DNA of 34,194 bases from an uncultured Desulfovibrio sp. (GTDB taxonomy: Bacteria; Desulfobacterota; Desulfovibrionia; Desulfovibrionales; Desulfovibrionaceae): contig CALUWU010000013.1 of assembly GCA_944324555.1 (NCBI GenBank), positions 1 to 34,194 of the forward strand. The letters are read 5' to 3'. A program made the position numbers and the translations under genes. Numbering within the stretch: position 1 is the first letter of the stretch; the number at the start of each line of letters is the position of its first letter. The notes beneath the pieces were generated by a model. The model was given only the letters and a program-made list of their open reading frames with translations. It searched no databases and was not told where the DNA came from. Below are positions 7,839 through 18,600 of the stretch, piece after piece.

Positions 7839-10142
7839 CTAGTCGCGCTGCGGCAGCGTCTGGACGACAACGTGGCGGGCGCTGGCCCGGCCCGCGTCGT
7901 CGACCGCGCGCAGCAGAAAGGTTCCGGGCCCAGTTTCCCAGGCGAGAGTTTCGCCGGGGGCGCTTTTGCCGATCAGGCGGTCGTCGGCGAACCAGTGGAC
8001 GACGCGCGCGCCCGCGTCGGCATGGGCAAGCAGCGGAATGGTCCGCCGGGGCGCTTCCGGGCGCAGGTGGTACGTCAACCCGGCCTTGGGCAGCAGAATG
8101 AGCGGCGGCGCGCCGGGCGCGACGCCTTCGGGGCGGCAGCGCGGGTCAAGGGGCGGCGGTTCCGGCTTGGCAATGCCCGCGGCCGCGAACATGGCCGCCA
8201 GTTCGCTTGGCCAGAATTCCTGAACGCGCCGCTCCACGTGCGGATCGTCGGGAGAACAGGCGCGCAGGCCGGTGCGCGCGTCCACCAGTATGGTCCGGTA
8301 TATGCCGGTGGGGCGAATGGGCGAGACGCCCGGAATGAACCAGGTTTCCGCGGCGTCGCGGCAGAGGGAAACGTCGAGATCGCCGGTATCCGCGCAGACC
8401 GGCAGACGGACGACGTTCAGTTCCGGCTGCGGCAGCCGCAGAGAATCGACCAGCGTTTCGTTTGCGGCGATATCCGCGGCGATACGTTGCAGCAGGGGCG
8501 CCGCGACGCGCCCTCCCACAAGCAGGGGATTCGCGCCGTTGTCGAAATTGCCCGCCCAGACGGCCAGAACGTAAGGGCCGAACACGCCGACGGCCCAGGC
8601 GTCGCGAAAGCCGTTGGACGTTCCGGTCTTGATACGCAGGGGCAGGCGGCGTCCCTGCCGGGAAGCGACGAAGACGGTCGGATCTTCCAGCATGGCGAGG
8701 GTCACAAGCGCCGCTTCGGGGGAGAGCATGGGGCGCGGCGCCTCGGAGACGGGCGCGCCCCGCAGCAGCCGCAGGGGACGCAGGACGCCCTTGTTGGCCA
8801 GCATCGCGTACAGGCGGACAAGCTCGCGCATGCTTGTTTCCGCGCCGCCGAGCACCAGGCTCAGGCCGTAATGTTCTTCGCTTTCGGCAAACCGCACGCC
8901 CGCCGCGCGCAGAAAACCGTACAGGCCGGGAGGCGCGAGACGCGCTGCCAGCGCCAGCGCGGGCACGTTGCGGCTGGCGCGCAGGGCGTCGGCGGCCGCG
9001 ATGGGACCGCGAAAGCCGCCGTCGAAATTCTCGGGATCGTAGCCGGAAAAGCTGCGGGGCATGTCCAGCAGGAGCGTCTGCGGATGAATAAGCCCCTGAT
9101 CCAGCGCCAGCGCATAGATGAAGGGCTTGAGCGTCGAGCCGGGAGAGCGCCGGGCCCTTGTGCCGTCGATTTGTCCGTCTATGGCCGCGTTGTCGAAATC
9201 CGCCGATCCCGCCAGCGCCCGGATTTCCATGCTGGGCCAGTGCAGCAGCAGGGCGGCGGCGTTGGTCAGGCCGTAGGCGGCGTTCTGCTCGGCAAAGCGT
9301 CGCAACGCCCGTTCCACGCGCCGCTGGGCCGCCGGATCAAGGGTTGTCGTCAGCCGATCCGGGCCGGGCCGGGACAGCAGTTCGGCGCAGACGTGCGGCG
9401 CTTCAAAGGGAAGCTCCGCCGTCGTCCGCACCCGCAGGGGCGCGACTTCGCCGTCCTGAAACCAGCGTTGCCGCAGACGGCGCATGGCGTCGAAAAAGGC
9501 CGGATTGTCTTCGGCCGGTCTGCGCCGCGCGGGATGCTGCGGCACCGGCGTCAGGGCGATCACTTCCTCCGGTGTCAGCTGCCCGGCCGTCTTGTGAAAG
9601 TAGACGCGCGCGGCCGCTTCCAGTCCTTCCACATTGCCGCCGTAAGGCGCGAGGTTGAAATAGACCTCCAGAATCTGATCCTTGGTCCAGTGGTATTCCA
9701 GCAGCAGGGCCAGCAGTATCTGGCGCAGCTTGTCTCCCGGAGAACCGGTTTCCAGACGCCAGATCAGCCGCGCCGTCTGCATGGTAATGGTGGAGCCGCC
9801 CATGCGCCGCCCCCCCGCAAGCATGGTCAGAGCCGCCCGGCAGAGCGACAGGGGGTTTACGCCGGGATGCCGGCGGAAGTGGCGATCCTCGTAGCGCAGC
9901 ACCGTGGCCACGGCTTCGGGCGGAATGTCGTCAAGGCGCAGACGCAGGCGGTAGGTCTGATCCGCCGCGAGGGAAATCCGCAGGGGGGCGCCATGCCGGT
10001 CCAGCACAAGCCGGGAAAAGGAAACGCCTTCCAGCGGCGCCGGGCAGGGCGTCAGGCTCAGCCAGAGCCAGAGACACAGGAGACCGTAGAGCATGCAGGC
10101 GGCGCACGCCGCCGACACGGGCACAAGAAAGGATCGTCGCAT
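7839..10142 (-). CDS. pbpC: Penicillin-binding protein 1C
   Basis: Bifunctional peptidoglycan synthase anchored in the inner membrane. The 767-residue protein (start 10142) has a membrane anchor near residues 5-27, then the GT51 glycosyltransferase with catalytic E85 in RYEDRHFRRHPG and the MGGSTITMQTARL motif. The transpeptidase domain shows the active-site serine S336 in PGSTLKPF, SRN in RASRNVPALAL, and K505-T-G in IKTGTSNGFRDAW. A C-terminal beta-rich BiPBP_C domain (about 680-767) identifies the PBP1C subtype. The frame is open to 10229 but the extra codons are encoded by a repeat; the start at 10142 has no strong ribosome site, so it is not certain. PBP1C is a frequent neighbour of alpha-2-macroglobulin, found here 5.5 kb away on the same strand. 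Confidence 0.92.
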   Translation of the reverse strand: MRRSFLVPVSAACAACMLYGLLCLWLWLSLTPCPAPLEGVSFSRLVLDRHGAPLRISLAADQTYRLRLRLDDIPPEAVATVLRYEDRHFRRHPGVNPLSLCRAALTMLAGGRRMGGSTITMQTARLIWRLETGSPGDKLRQILLALLLEYHWTKDQILEVYFNLAPYGGNVEGLEAAARVYFHKTAGQLTPEEVIALTPVPQHPARRRPAEDNPAFFDAMRRLRQRWFQDGEVAPLRVRTTAELPFEAPHVCAELLSRPGPDRLTTTLDPAAQRRVERALRRFAEQNAAYGLTNAAALLLHWPSMEIRALAGSADFDNAAIDGQIDGTRARRSPGSTLKPFIYALALDQGLIHPQTLLLDMPRSFSGYDPENFDGGFRGPIAAADALRASRNVPALALAARLAPPGLYGFLRAAGVRFAESEEHYGLSLVLGGAETSMRELVRLYAMLANKGVLRPLRLLRGAPVSEAPRPMLSPEAALVTLAMLEDPTVFVASRQGRRLPLRIKTGTSNGFRDAWAVGVFGPYVLAVWAGNFDNGANPLLVGGRVAAPLLQRIAADIAANETLVDSLRLPQPELNVVRLPVCADTGDLDVSLCRDAAETWFIPGVSPIRPTGIYRTILVDARTGLRACSPDDPHVERRVQEFWPSELAAMFAAAGIAKPEPPPLDPRCRPEGVAPGAPPLILLPKAGLTYHLRPEAPRRTIPLLAHADAGARVVHWFADDRLIGKSAPGETLAWETGPGTFLLRAVDDAGRASARHVVVQTLPQRD

Positions 10143-10162
10143 CGTGCGGATCTGTCGTCGTC

Positions 10163-10196
10163 TAGAGCGTTTTGCCTTTAAAAAAGGCGACGCGCG
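10163..10196. repeat. TAGAGCG stem-loop, copy 2
   Basis: TAGAGCGTTTTGCCTTT followed by AAAAAAGGCGACGCGC forms an imperfect 13-bp stem of the same family as those at 7544, 12966 and 15429. It sits 20 bases upstream of the chosen pbpC start, inside what would be the pbpC leader or promoter. No right-hand GCTCTA end was found nearby. Confidence 0.6.
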
Positions 10197-10752
10197 AGGC
10201 CCGGGCCGCCGGAAGCGCGGCCCTTCCATGCTTTCAGTCTATCCGACTCGCGCCGGAGGGGCAAGGCGGCCGGCCTCCTCTGGCGCGCCTGACGCGGGCC
10301 GTGTCAGGCGCGGCGACCGGTTGCGGAAACGGGCCGTCGTTCGTTTTTGCGCGGTTTTGATGGGATATATCTATGTGACATGGCGGATTTTTTCTTTGTC
10401 GCCGCGACGTCGCCGCAGGGCGCGCTCGTAGAAATAGGCAAGAAAATGAGATGAATGTGGCTGGTTCAGGGAGCGCCGGGCGCCTATCATGCCGCCATGA
10501 AGTCCGGATTGTCAGGCGACGGCGGCGCGGAAGATCCGCGATGCGCACGCCATTTTTATCCTGACGCGCGCAACCGCCGTTCCCGCCGGACGGAGAGCGG
10601 GCGCGGAAAGAGGCGGTTCGTCCGGGAAACCGGCCGGGCAAGGCGCCCCGCCGGGGCATGGAAAGGAAGATGAAATGCAACGGAAAAGAGCGGCAACGGG
10701 GATCGTCCGCGGCCCGAAGGGGCGTGGAGCGGAATCTCCCGGCGAGGAAGGT
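10197..10752. other. Divergent intergenic region without a gene
   Basis: This stretch separates pbpC from the divergent plus-strand cassette. It is less GC-rich in its middle (about 10330-10450), where a TTTTTG-16-TATATC pair (about 10345-10372) is a possible plus-strand promoter, with a TGTGACAT sequence just after it. Short open frames here (for example 10455-10673) have no ribosome site and no recognisable product. Nothing else can be supported. Confidence 0.4.
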
Positions 10753-11754
10753 ATGAATTCAACTCCCGTATGGACGCGCAGAGGTTTTATCAAGGCCGCC
10801 GGACTTGTCGGCGGCGCCGCCCTCACGGCCGGAGCGGCGTTCGATTCTCCGGCCTCCGAGGCGCGCGCGGACAACGCCGGCGCGCGGGACGAGACGCTGC
10901 AAGGCGTCAGCGATATTCATGTTCATGCCGCGCCGGATGTCAGGGAGAGGTCCGTCGACGAGCTGTCTTTCGCCCGCGCGGCGCAACAGGCGGGGTATCG
11001 TTCGGTAATGTTCAAGTCGAACGAATGGAGCTGCCACGACAGGGTGTATCTCGTGCGGCGCGCCCTTCCCGATTTCGCCTGTTTTGGCAGCCTGTGCATG
11101 AACAGGACGCACGGCGACCGCGTCAATGCGTACGCCGCGGAAATGGCCCTCAGAACGACGGGAAACTATTGCAAGTGCATCTGGATGCCCACGCAGGCGG
11201 CGGCATACCAGCACGCCCGCGAGAACCTGCCCGGAAAGGGCATTCCCGTTCTGAGCGATACCGGAAAAGTTCTGCCGGAAGTGGTCAGGGTCATGGAGCT
11301 TTGCGCCGAGGCCGACATCATTTTCGCGACCGGGCACTGCTCCCCGGAGGAAAGCCTGATCCTTGCCCGAAAGGCCAGGGAGGTGGGCGTCGGCAAGTTT
11401 GTGGCGACGCACGTCAACGCCCATATCTGGAAGATGAGCCGCGCCCAGATCATGCGCGTGGCGGAACTCGGCGGTTTTGTGGAATACAGCTACATCACGA
11501 ATCTCTGGGGGCCGGGAACGGGCGTTCCCATGAATGAACGCATGAGCCGGGAGGATTTCGTCGCCTGCGCCGGTATTGTTCCCGAGCGCTCCTTCATCAC
11601 TACCGACCTCGGGCAGGTCGGCATGCCGCATCCTCTGGATGGAATGCGTATGTGCATCGAGACGCTGCTTGAGGGCGGCGTCTCCCGGAAGGATATCGAC
11701 ATGATGGTCCGAACGAATCCGGCCAGGCTCATGGGGCTGGACGTCGCGGAATGA
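10753..11754 (+). CDS. Tat-exported DUF6282-type metal-dependent hydrolase
   Basis: Amidohydrolase-like TIM-barrel protein of unknown substrate. The start at 10753 has GAGGAAGG before it and opens a twin-arginine signal, TRRGFIKAAGLVGGAALTAGAA (RR at about residues 9-10), which predicts export of the folded protein to the periplasm. The mature part begins with the metal-binding HxH motif, H56 and H58 in DIHVHAAPDVRERS. Further likely ligands are the histidines in ATGHCSPEE and VATHVNAHIW and the aspartate in FITTDLGQVG. The family assignment is from memory of the motif layout; no function is established for it. It is the first gene of a three-gene plus-strand run, 17 bases before a second Tat protein. 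Confidence 0.75.
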   Translation: MNSTPVWTRRGFIKAAGLVGGAALTAGAAFDSPASEARADNAGARDETLQGVSDIHVHAAPDVRERSVDELSFARAAQQAGYRSVMFKSNEWSCHDRVYLVRRALPDFACFGSLCMNRTHGDRVNAYAAEMALRTTGNYCKCIWMPTQAAAYQHARENLPGKGIPVLSDTGKVLPEVVRVMELCAEADIIFATGHCSPEESLILARKAREVGVGKFVATHVNAHIWKMSRAQIMRVAELGGFVEYSYITNLWGPGTGVPMNERMSREDFVACAGIVPERSFITTDLGQVGMPHPLDGMRMCIETLLEGGVSRKDIDMMVRTNPARLMGLDVAE

Positions 11755-11771
11755 ACAGGAACTGACAAGGA

Positions 11772-12965
<1,194 letters not shown>

Positions 12966-12968
<3 letters not shown>

Positions 12969-12998
12969 AGCGTGTCGCCTTTGAAAAAGGCGACACGC
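12966..12998. repeat. TAGAGCG stem-loop, copy 3
   Basis: A perfect 13-bp stem (GCGTGTCGCCTTT at 12970-12982 with 12986-12998) and a GAA loop directly follow the aldo/keto reductase, and the TAG of TAGAGCG is its stop codon. The remaining gap to 13204 is GC-rich, with small inverted repeats and no gene. Confidence 0.7.
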
Positions 12999-13204
12999 CC
13001 GGCGGCGGAGCGCCGTTCCCCCCGGCATTCCGCGGACAAGGCGCAGGCTTCGGGGAAGTGCGCGCGGCGCGCCCCGAATCCGGCCGGGCTGTTGCGGGCG
13101 GGCGAGGCGGACGTCCGCCGGAGGTCTCCTGGGAAAGCCTTTTCCGGCGTTCCGCCCGCAACAGGAGACGCCCTTTGTTAGTCAGGGAAGAAAAGGAAGG
13201 CGAT

Positions 13205-14254
13205 ATGGCGCGAGAAATGATGAAGGCCGGCGTGCTGACCGGGCCGCGACAGATTGAAATCAGGCGCGCGCCCGTACCGGAAATGGCGCCGGGAATGCTG
13301 AAGATACGGGTTTTGGCCTGCGGCGTGTGCGGCAGCGACATTCACATGTGGATGGCGGGAAAGGGCTGGAGCCCGGAGCCTGTCGAAGATTTTCATATGG
13401 GGCATGAATTCTGCGGCGAGGTGGTCGATCCCGGCGACAGCGATTTTCGGATCGGCGACCGCGTGACCTTCTGGGCCAATCTGTACTGCGGCGAATGCGA
13501 CATGTGCCGGGAAGGCAGGGAGCAGCTTTGCCGGGAGGTGCGGGGCGAGAAGTATATCGGCTTTGTCTGCAACGGCGGTTACGCGGAATATTTCGTCGGC
13601 AAGGCGAAGAACGCCTTCAGGCTGCCGGATACGGTGTCGGACGTGGCCGCCGGCCTGATCGATCCGCTGATGGTCGCCTATCATGCGGTCAGACGATCCC
13701 GCCTGAAATGGCGCGACAAGGTGCTGGTGGTCGGCAGCGGCATTATCGCGCAGCTTGTGGGCGGGCTGGTCAGAAAGGCGGGCGCCTCCTGTCTGGCCAT
13801 GTCCAAAATTGATGATCGGCAGACGGGCAAGGCCCGGGAAATCGGCGATTTTGACGTCTATCTTGACGGAAACGATCCCGATCGGGCCGCGAAGATGCGG
13901 GAAGTTTCCGAAGGCGGCTTCGACGTTGTCTTTGAAGCCGTCGGCGCGGGAGACGCGCTTGCGGCCTGCATGGACGGCGTGAAGCCCGGCGGAGAAATCG
14001 TGCTGATCGGAAATTCGACGACGCCCGCCGTTCCTTTTGAACTCAATCGCGCCGTGCTGCGCGAGATCAGCCTGACCGGCAGCGTTTCCTGCACGCGAAA
14101 GGAATTTGAGGAAACCATCGGGCTCATTGCGGGAGGCGTCGTCGACGTTGAACGATACGTGACCGATATCCTGCCTCTGGATCAGCTTCAATATGCCTTT
14201 GAAAAGCAGGTTTCCCCGGACGCGTCGGTCCTGAAGACCATTATCAGGCCGTAA
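13205..14254 (+). CDS. Zinc-dependent medium-chain alcohol/polyol dehydrogenase
   Basis: Cytoplasmic NAD(P)-dependent dehydrogenase of the sorbitol/threonine dehydrogenase group. The 349-residue protein has catalytic zinc ligand C42 in GVCGSDIH, H67-E68 in MGHEFCGEVV, and the four structural zinc cysteines C95, C98, C101 and C109 in CGECDMCREGREQLC. The Rossmann fold glycine pattern is VLVVGSGIIAQLVGG. The start at 13205 follows AAGGAAGG; the frame is open further upstream but only through the repeat-bearing gap. The substrate cannot be told from sequence; the neighbours (aldo/keto reductase, metal hydrolase) suggest oxidation of a sugar, polyol or hydroxy acid (inference). It has no export signal, unlike the two genes before it. 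Confidence 0.88.
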   Translation: MAREMMKAGVLTGPRQIEIRRAPVPEMAPGMLKIRVLACGVCGSDIHMWMAGKGWSPEPVEDFHMGHEFCGEVVDPGDSDFRIGDRVTFWANLYCGECDMCREGREQLCREVRGEKYIGFVCNGGYAEYFVGKAKNAFRLPDTVSDVAAGLIDPLMVAYHAVRRSRLKWRDKVLVVGSGIIAQLVGGLVRKAGASCLAMSKIDDRQTGKAREIGDFDVYLDGNDPDRAAKMREVSEGGFDVVFEAVGAGDALAACMDGVKPGGEIVLIGNSTTPAVPFELNRAVLREISLTGSVSCTRKEFEETIGLIAGGVVDVERYVTDILPLDQLQYAFEKQVSPDASVLKTIIRP

Positions 14255-14263
14255 CGCCGGAAA

Positions 14264-14301
14264 ACAGGGCGGCTGCGGACCGGAATCGCCCGCCGCCCTG
14301 T
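14264..14301 (+). terminator. Hairpin after the alcohol dehydrogenase
   Basis: A perfect 10-bp inverted repeat (ACAGGGCGGC at 14264-14273 with 14292-14301) lies ten bases after the dehydrogenase stop and 20 bases before the next ATG. It is followed by GAAAACAG rather than a U-run, so it may only weakly separate the two genes. Confidence 0.4.
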
Positions 14302-14321
14302 GAAAACAGCGGATTGCATCA

Positions 14322-15206
14322 ATGAAAACGATACGGAATCAGACTTATGACGAGGAACGCGCCCTGTACGGCGTCAGCGGCGTTCATCTTCTGGACTGCG
14401 TCTTTGCCGGTCCGAACGACGGGGAAAGCGCCGTCAAGGAAGCGTCGGACGTCGTTGCCGAACGTTGTTCCTTTCAGCTGCGTTATCCTTTCTGGCATAC
14501 GCGCCGGCTGGATATTCGCGAGTGCCGCATGACCGAAGACTGTCGCGCCGCCCTCTGGTATGCGGAGCGCGTTTCCGTGACGGACAGCGAACTGCACGGA
14601 ATCAAGGCCTTTCGGGAATGCCGGGACGCGACCGTCCGCCGCTGCGATATCAGATCGAACGAATTCGGCTGGTTCTCGCGCGGCTTCGTGATGGAAGACT
14701 GCGCGGTGGAAAGCGACTATTTCATGCTCTGTTCCGGGAATCTTGCCTTTGACAATGTGCGCTTCAAGGGAAAGTACGCGCTGCAATATCTGCATGAGTG
14801 CGTTTTTGAGCGGTGCGATATCATCAGCAGGGACGCCTTCTGGCACGCGCGCGACGTTACGGTCAGAAACAGCGTGCTTCGGGGCGAGTTTCTTGGCTGG
14901 TATTCTGAAAATCTCACTCTTGAAAATTGCAGGATACTCAGTTCGCAGCCGCTCTGCTATTGCAGGTCCCTGAAGCTTGTCGACTGCGAAGTCGTCGATT
15001 CCGATCTCTGCTTTGAAAAGTCGGATCTGGACGCCGTTGTCACAACGCATGTCGACAGCATAAAGAATCCCGCGTCCGGGCGCGTCGTCGTTCCTTCTGT
15101 CGATGAAATCATCCGCGACGACCCCTCTTCCGTCGCTGAAATCATTGTAACCGGTCAGACGGGGCGTTCCTGTCCGGCCGCGCGCGGCGAAAAGATTGCC
15201 GTATAG
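14322..15206 (+). CDS. DUF3737 family right-handed beta-helix protein
   Basis: Protein of unknown function whose 294 residues are built of short repeats of about 20 residues with recurrent C/D-x-C/R patterns: DCVFAGPND, ERCSFQLRYPFWHTRRLDIRECRM, TVRRCDIRSNEFGWFSRGF, DCAVESDYFMLCSGN, RDVTVRNSVLRGEFLGWYSENLTLENCRI. This is the layout of a right-handed parallel beta-helix and matches the DUF3737 family as remembered. There is no signal peptide. The start MKTIRNQTYDEERALYG at 14322 has only a weak ribosome site, and a hairpin separates it from the dehydrogenase, so expression may be partly independent. The repeated F-W/G-W-F/Y aromatic pairs along one face would fit carbohydrate binding (inference). 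Confidence 0.8.
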   Translation: MKTIRNQTYDEERALYGVSGVHLLDCVFAGPNDGESAVKEASDVVAERCSFQLRYPFWHTRRLDIRECRMTEDCRAALWYAERVSVTDSELHGIKAFRECRDATVRRCDIRSNEFGWFSRGFVMEDCAVESDYFMLCSGNLAFDNVRFKGKYALQYLHECVFERCDIISRDAFWHARDVTVRNSVLRGEFLGWYSENLTLENCRILSSQPLCYCRSLKLVDCEVVDSDLCFEKSDLDAVVTTHVDSIKNPASGRVVVPSVDEIIRDDPSSVAEIIVTGQTGRSCPAARGEKIAV

Positions 15207-15214
15207 GGCGCGTT

Positions 15215-15425
15215 AGGGCCTGTTAACACTAAATCGTTTTTCTGGGGGGAAGGAAACCCCCTTGGCTAGCGTACAAGGGGCGTTTCCTTCCCCCCAGGCC
15301 CCCCATCCTTCCCCCAACGCGCTTTTTCAAAGGGAACCAGGCCATGCGGCAATCGCCTTTCAAATGGTATGTGGAGCCTGATTTTCTATTTGTTTTAAAT
15401 AGAAAAATTTGTGTTAACAGGCCCT
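15215..15425 (+). mobile_element. MITE-like element, 211 bp, perfect 15-bp terminal inverted repeats
   Basis: AGGGCCTGTTAACAC (15215-15229) is repeated exactly inverted at 15411-15425. The body contains G-rich hairpin copy 2, the segment CAACGCGCTTTTTCAAAGG, and an AT-rich right part with a palindrome TTTTCTATTT/AAATAGAAAA (about 15382-15406). There is no open reading frame. A related element lies at 31621-31834 and a solo end at 28656-28671. No obvious target duplication flanks it. The intergenic region 15207-15648 holds only this and the two repeats that follow. Confidence 0.75.
15242..15297 (-). repeat. G-rich long-hairpin element, copy 2
   Basis: Arms 15242-15264 and 15274-15297 pair almost perfectly (GGGGGGAAGGAAAC against GTTTCCTTCCCCCC) around a 9-base loop GCTAGCGTA. 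On the minus strand the arm is preceded by the G-run leader (15297-15333) in the same order as in copy 1, so it is the same element inverted. It is 36 bases beyond the DUF3737 stop, the same gene-relative placement as copies 1 and 3. Confidence 0.75.
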
Positions 15426-15428
15426 GGA

Positions 15429-15457
15429 GCGTTTTGCCTTTTTCAAAGGCGGAACGC
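15429..15457. repeat. GAGCG stem-loop, copy 4
   Basis: GCGTTTTGCCTTT (15429-15441) pairs with AAAGGCGGAACGC (15445-15457) with G-U wobbles. It directly abuts the right end of the 211-bp element (CCCTGGAGCG), so the TA seen at other copies is missing here. Confidence 0.6.
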
Positions 15458-15464
15458 TTTATGA

Positions 15465-15617
15465 GCGGGTTTTGGGGAAGATGGGGGAGTTTGAGGGGGA
15501 AGAAACACCTTTTTGCCGCAAGCAGCGACCCGACGGGCGGCCGCAGGCCGTGCCCGTTAGGCGCCCTGGCGCCTTACGGGCATCGACAGCAGAGCAAAGG
15601 GGTTTCTTCCCCCTCAA
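15465..15617 (+). repeat. G-rich long-hairpin element, copy 3, with a structured 70-base loop
   Basis: The first 60 bases are identical to copy 1 (7730-7789). The arm from 15491 pairs with 15596-15617, but the loop is expanded and itself folds: a 14-bp inverted repeat (GCCCGTTAGGCGCC and its near complement, one mismatch, about 15551-15580) and GC-rich inverted repeats at 15525-15550. The structure ends 31 bases past the macroglobulin stop on the minus strand. It could be a structured RNA at the 3' end of that message, or simply a palindromic repeat. Confidence 0.7.
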
Positions 15618-15648
15618 AACGTATTCGCTAATCCGGCGCGCCCGTTTG

Positions 15649-18600
15649 TTATTTCACGACGAAGCGGCCGCCGTCGGCCGCCGCGCGGGCGGCGGCGTCG
15701 TACATGGCTTCCGCGCTGACCGGCGGCAGGGCGTAGTCGCCGCGGGTGGCGGCGCGAACCCGGTAGCGGTAGGTTTCGGCGACCGGGGCGGCGTTGACGA
15801 AGAAGAGGAACCGGTCTTCCCGGCGCTGCCGGTAGAGAAGTCCCTCGCCCTGCGGCAGGGCGTCGTCCCTTTCAAGGACGGGTTCCAGCCCGCCGGGCAG
15901 AAGATCGACGACGACAATGTTTTGCCGGGGCGCGCTGTCGCTGCGAAGGCTGATTTCCACGGTGAGCAGCGCGCCGGCGGGCGCGGAGAGAACGGGCTCG
16001 CCGCGTTCGTCAAGGAAGCGGCGCCGTACTTCCAGCCCCTGCGATTTCTGGGGCTGCGCCTGCCGGGGATAGCCGTCGTTCAGCAGTTGCAGGCGCCAGC
16101 CCTCGCCGCCGGGAGCGTTGGTTTCAAACCGCAGGCAGCCGGGAGCGTCGAGGGTCAGCATGGAGCCGAGCGCAAGGGGACGGGCGTCCGTCGGGGAAAA
16201 GCCCGGAGCATATTCCGTGCAGGTCAGGCTTATGTTGTCCGGCAGGGGTGGCGGCGTCGCGCCAAGCGCCAGCAGGCCGCGGGCAAGGAAGGCCAGCTCC
16301 AGGGAACTGGCGTTGGAGGCGGCGTAGCGGACAAGGGCGTCCACGGGAATGTCGACGCGCCGTTCGGGGAAGCTGCGCGACAGCGCCAGCGCGTGCAGGC
16401 CGTGCAGGACGGCCGGAGAAAAGACGGGGTCCGTCGCGGGCACGCTGATTCGCGTGGGCAGAACGTCCCGCGCCTGCCGTTCAAGGCGCAGCATGGCCAG
16501 ACAGTCGGCGAGGAGCGTCGCGACGGCGTCCCGATCCCAGGCAGGGAGATTTTCACGGAACCAGCGTTCCAGCTCTCGCGTTTCCTGCGTCATGATGCGC
16601 CCGTCCCGCAGCAGTATCCATACGGCGTAAAGCCTGACGCGGGCGTCGTGGGCCGAGGCGGGCGGGCGCGTCGCGATTTGCTGCAGGGTATCGAGCAGGT
16701 TGCGGGTAAGGGGTTCGGGCGCGATGCCGCCGTTTTCCCGCAGGGTAAGCAGAAAGTCGGCGGCGTAGGCCGTAAGGAAGTCGTCGGCCTTGCCGCCGGG
16801 CCAGAACGAAACGCCCTCGTTGCCGGTAAAGCAGCGCTGGATGCTCTGGACGGCGGCGTCGACGGAGCGGACGCTTTCCTTGCCGCGATCCTCGGGCGAG
16901 AGGTCGGGGCGCGCCATGACGACGTCGCGCAGTTCCGGGGCGGCGCTCAGGGCCGCAAGGGGGAAGGCCTGACTGACGCGCTGTTCCACGCCGGCATAGG
17001 GCGCGGCGTCCAGCCGGGCGAAAACGGCCCGCAGGGCCGACAGGGGGCCGGTCGAAAGGCTTGCCCGGGTAACGGCTTCCCAGGGATAGAGCGCCGACGG
17101 CGCCCTGACGTCGCGCCGCTTGTCCACGACGACTTCCGAAAGCGTGAGGGTGCGCGGCGTTGCCGGGCGAATCGAAAGCTCGACGCTGCGGCGCGCGGGC
17201 GCGTCCTTTTCCGGCGTGGCGACGATGTCGATGCTCGCGGGGCCGGGAACGTCAAGAGCGCGCAGGGGCAGGGGAATCACCGTTTCGCCGTTTTCCGGCA
17301 CGACGACGGTTCTGACGTCGGGAACGTCGCGAAGCTCCAGACCGGGGCCGCAGCGCAGCTCAAGGCGTATTGCGGCTTCCGGGCCGCTGCCGGGCACGGT
17401 ATTGGCGACGACAAGCGCCCCTTCAAAAACGTCGCCGGGCGCGACGGTCAGCGGCAGGAGCGGCTTGAGAATGACGGAACCGCGCACCTCGGCAAAGGCT
17501 TCGGCGCTGCCCGCCGTCGCCGAGGGCGTCCCGGACGCGGCGGCGCCGACAGCCATGAGGCGCACCTTGCCCGCAAAGGATTCGGGAACCGGGATCGTGA
17601 TCTCGCGCGCCTGCGGACCCACCTCCACCGGTTCCATCCAGAAGGCGAAGGGGGCTTCGCCGCGCCGCTGGAAGGGATTGAGAAAACGTCCGCCGAAGCC
17701 GACGCCGCCGCCGAAACCGGAAATGCGGCCGCGCAGGCGGGCGTGATCGGGCATGAGCAGATCGAACATCTGGCTGGTGCGTACGTCGAGGGCCCGGCCA
17801 AGGAGGATTTCCCGCAGCGGATCGGGCGTCTGGAAGCCGGTCAGCTGAAGAATGCCTTCATCTACGGCAAAGACGACGGCGCGTCCCGGTATGCGGGAGC
17901 TGAGCCGCAGACGCAGGGCGTCGCCGGGGCGTACGGCGGCGGGAGCTTCCAGCCGCAGGCCCATGTCCCGCTGTTCCACGCCCGCGCTGAAGGGGGCGGC
18001 GGCGTAGGCATGGGGCTGCATGTAGACGGCGGGGGATTCCGGGCTGCGGACAAAGGACACGTTGACAAAGCCGGAACCTTCAAAGTCCCGGGGCAGGGCG
18101 ATTTCCTGCACGCTTTCCCCGGCTTTGGCCGTGAACCACGCATGGGCCAGCACGCGATCCCGTTCGATGGTGATCAGGCCGGAACCGTCAAAGGGCGCGG
18201 AAAGGCGCAGCCTGACGGTATCGCCCGGCGCGTAGCTCTTCTTGTCCAGCACAAGACGCAGGTTGCCGCGCGCGAGAGCGCCGGGTTCCAGTTCTTCCGG
18301 GGCGGCGAGGCGTTCGCCGGCGACGCTGAAGGGAATCTTGGCCAGCAGCGCGCCCGAGGCGTCGCGTATGGTCACAAGATAGTCGCCGGGCGTTTCGGTG
18401 GGCACGGGCCAGAGAAGGCCGTCGGGCGGAATGGTCGCCTCCTGGCTCGCCGTTTCGGTATCCACGGAAACGGCGTCGTAGCGGTAGCGCCCCTGGGCGT
18501 CGGAAACCAGACTTGTGACGTAGCGCCGTTCGGAAAGCGCGATCCGGGCCTTTTCGACGGCGACGGGGCGCAGGTCGTTGTCCACGACCAGAAGACGCAG

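Noticed and set aside
7872..10181. Plus-strand open frame of 769 codons opposite pbpC
   Set aside because: Antisense of a protein with all transglycosylase and transpeptidase motifs.
10455..10673. 72-codon open frame in the pbpC/DUF6282 intergenic region
   Set aside because: No ribosome site, arginine- and glycine-rich composition and no recognisable motif.
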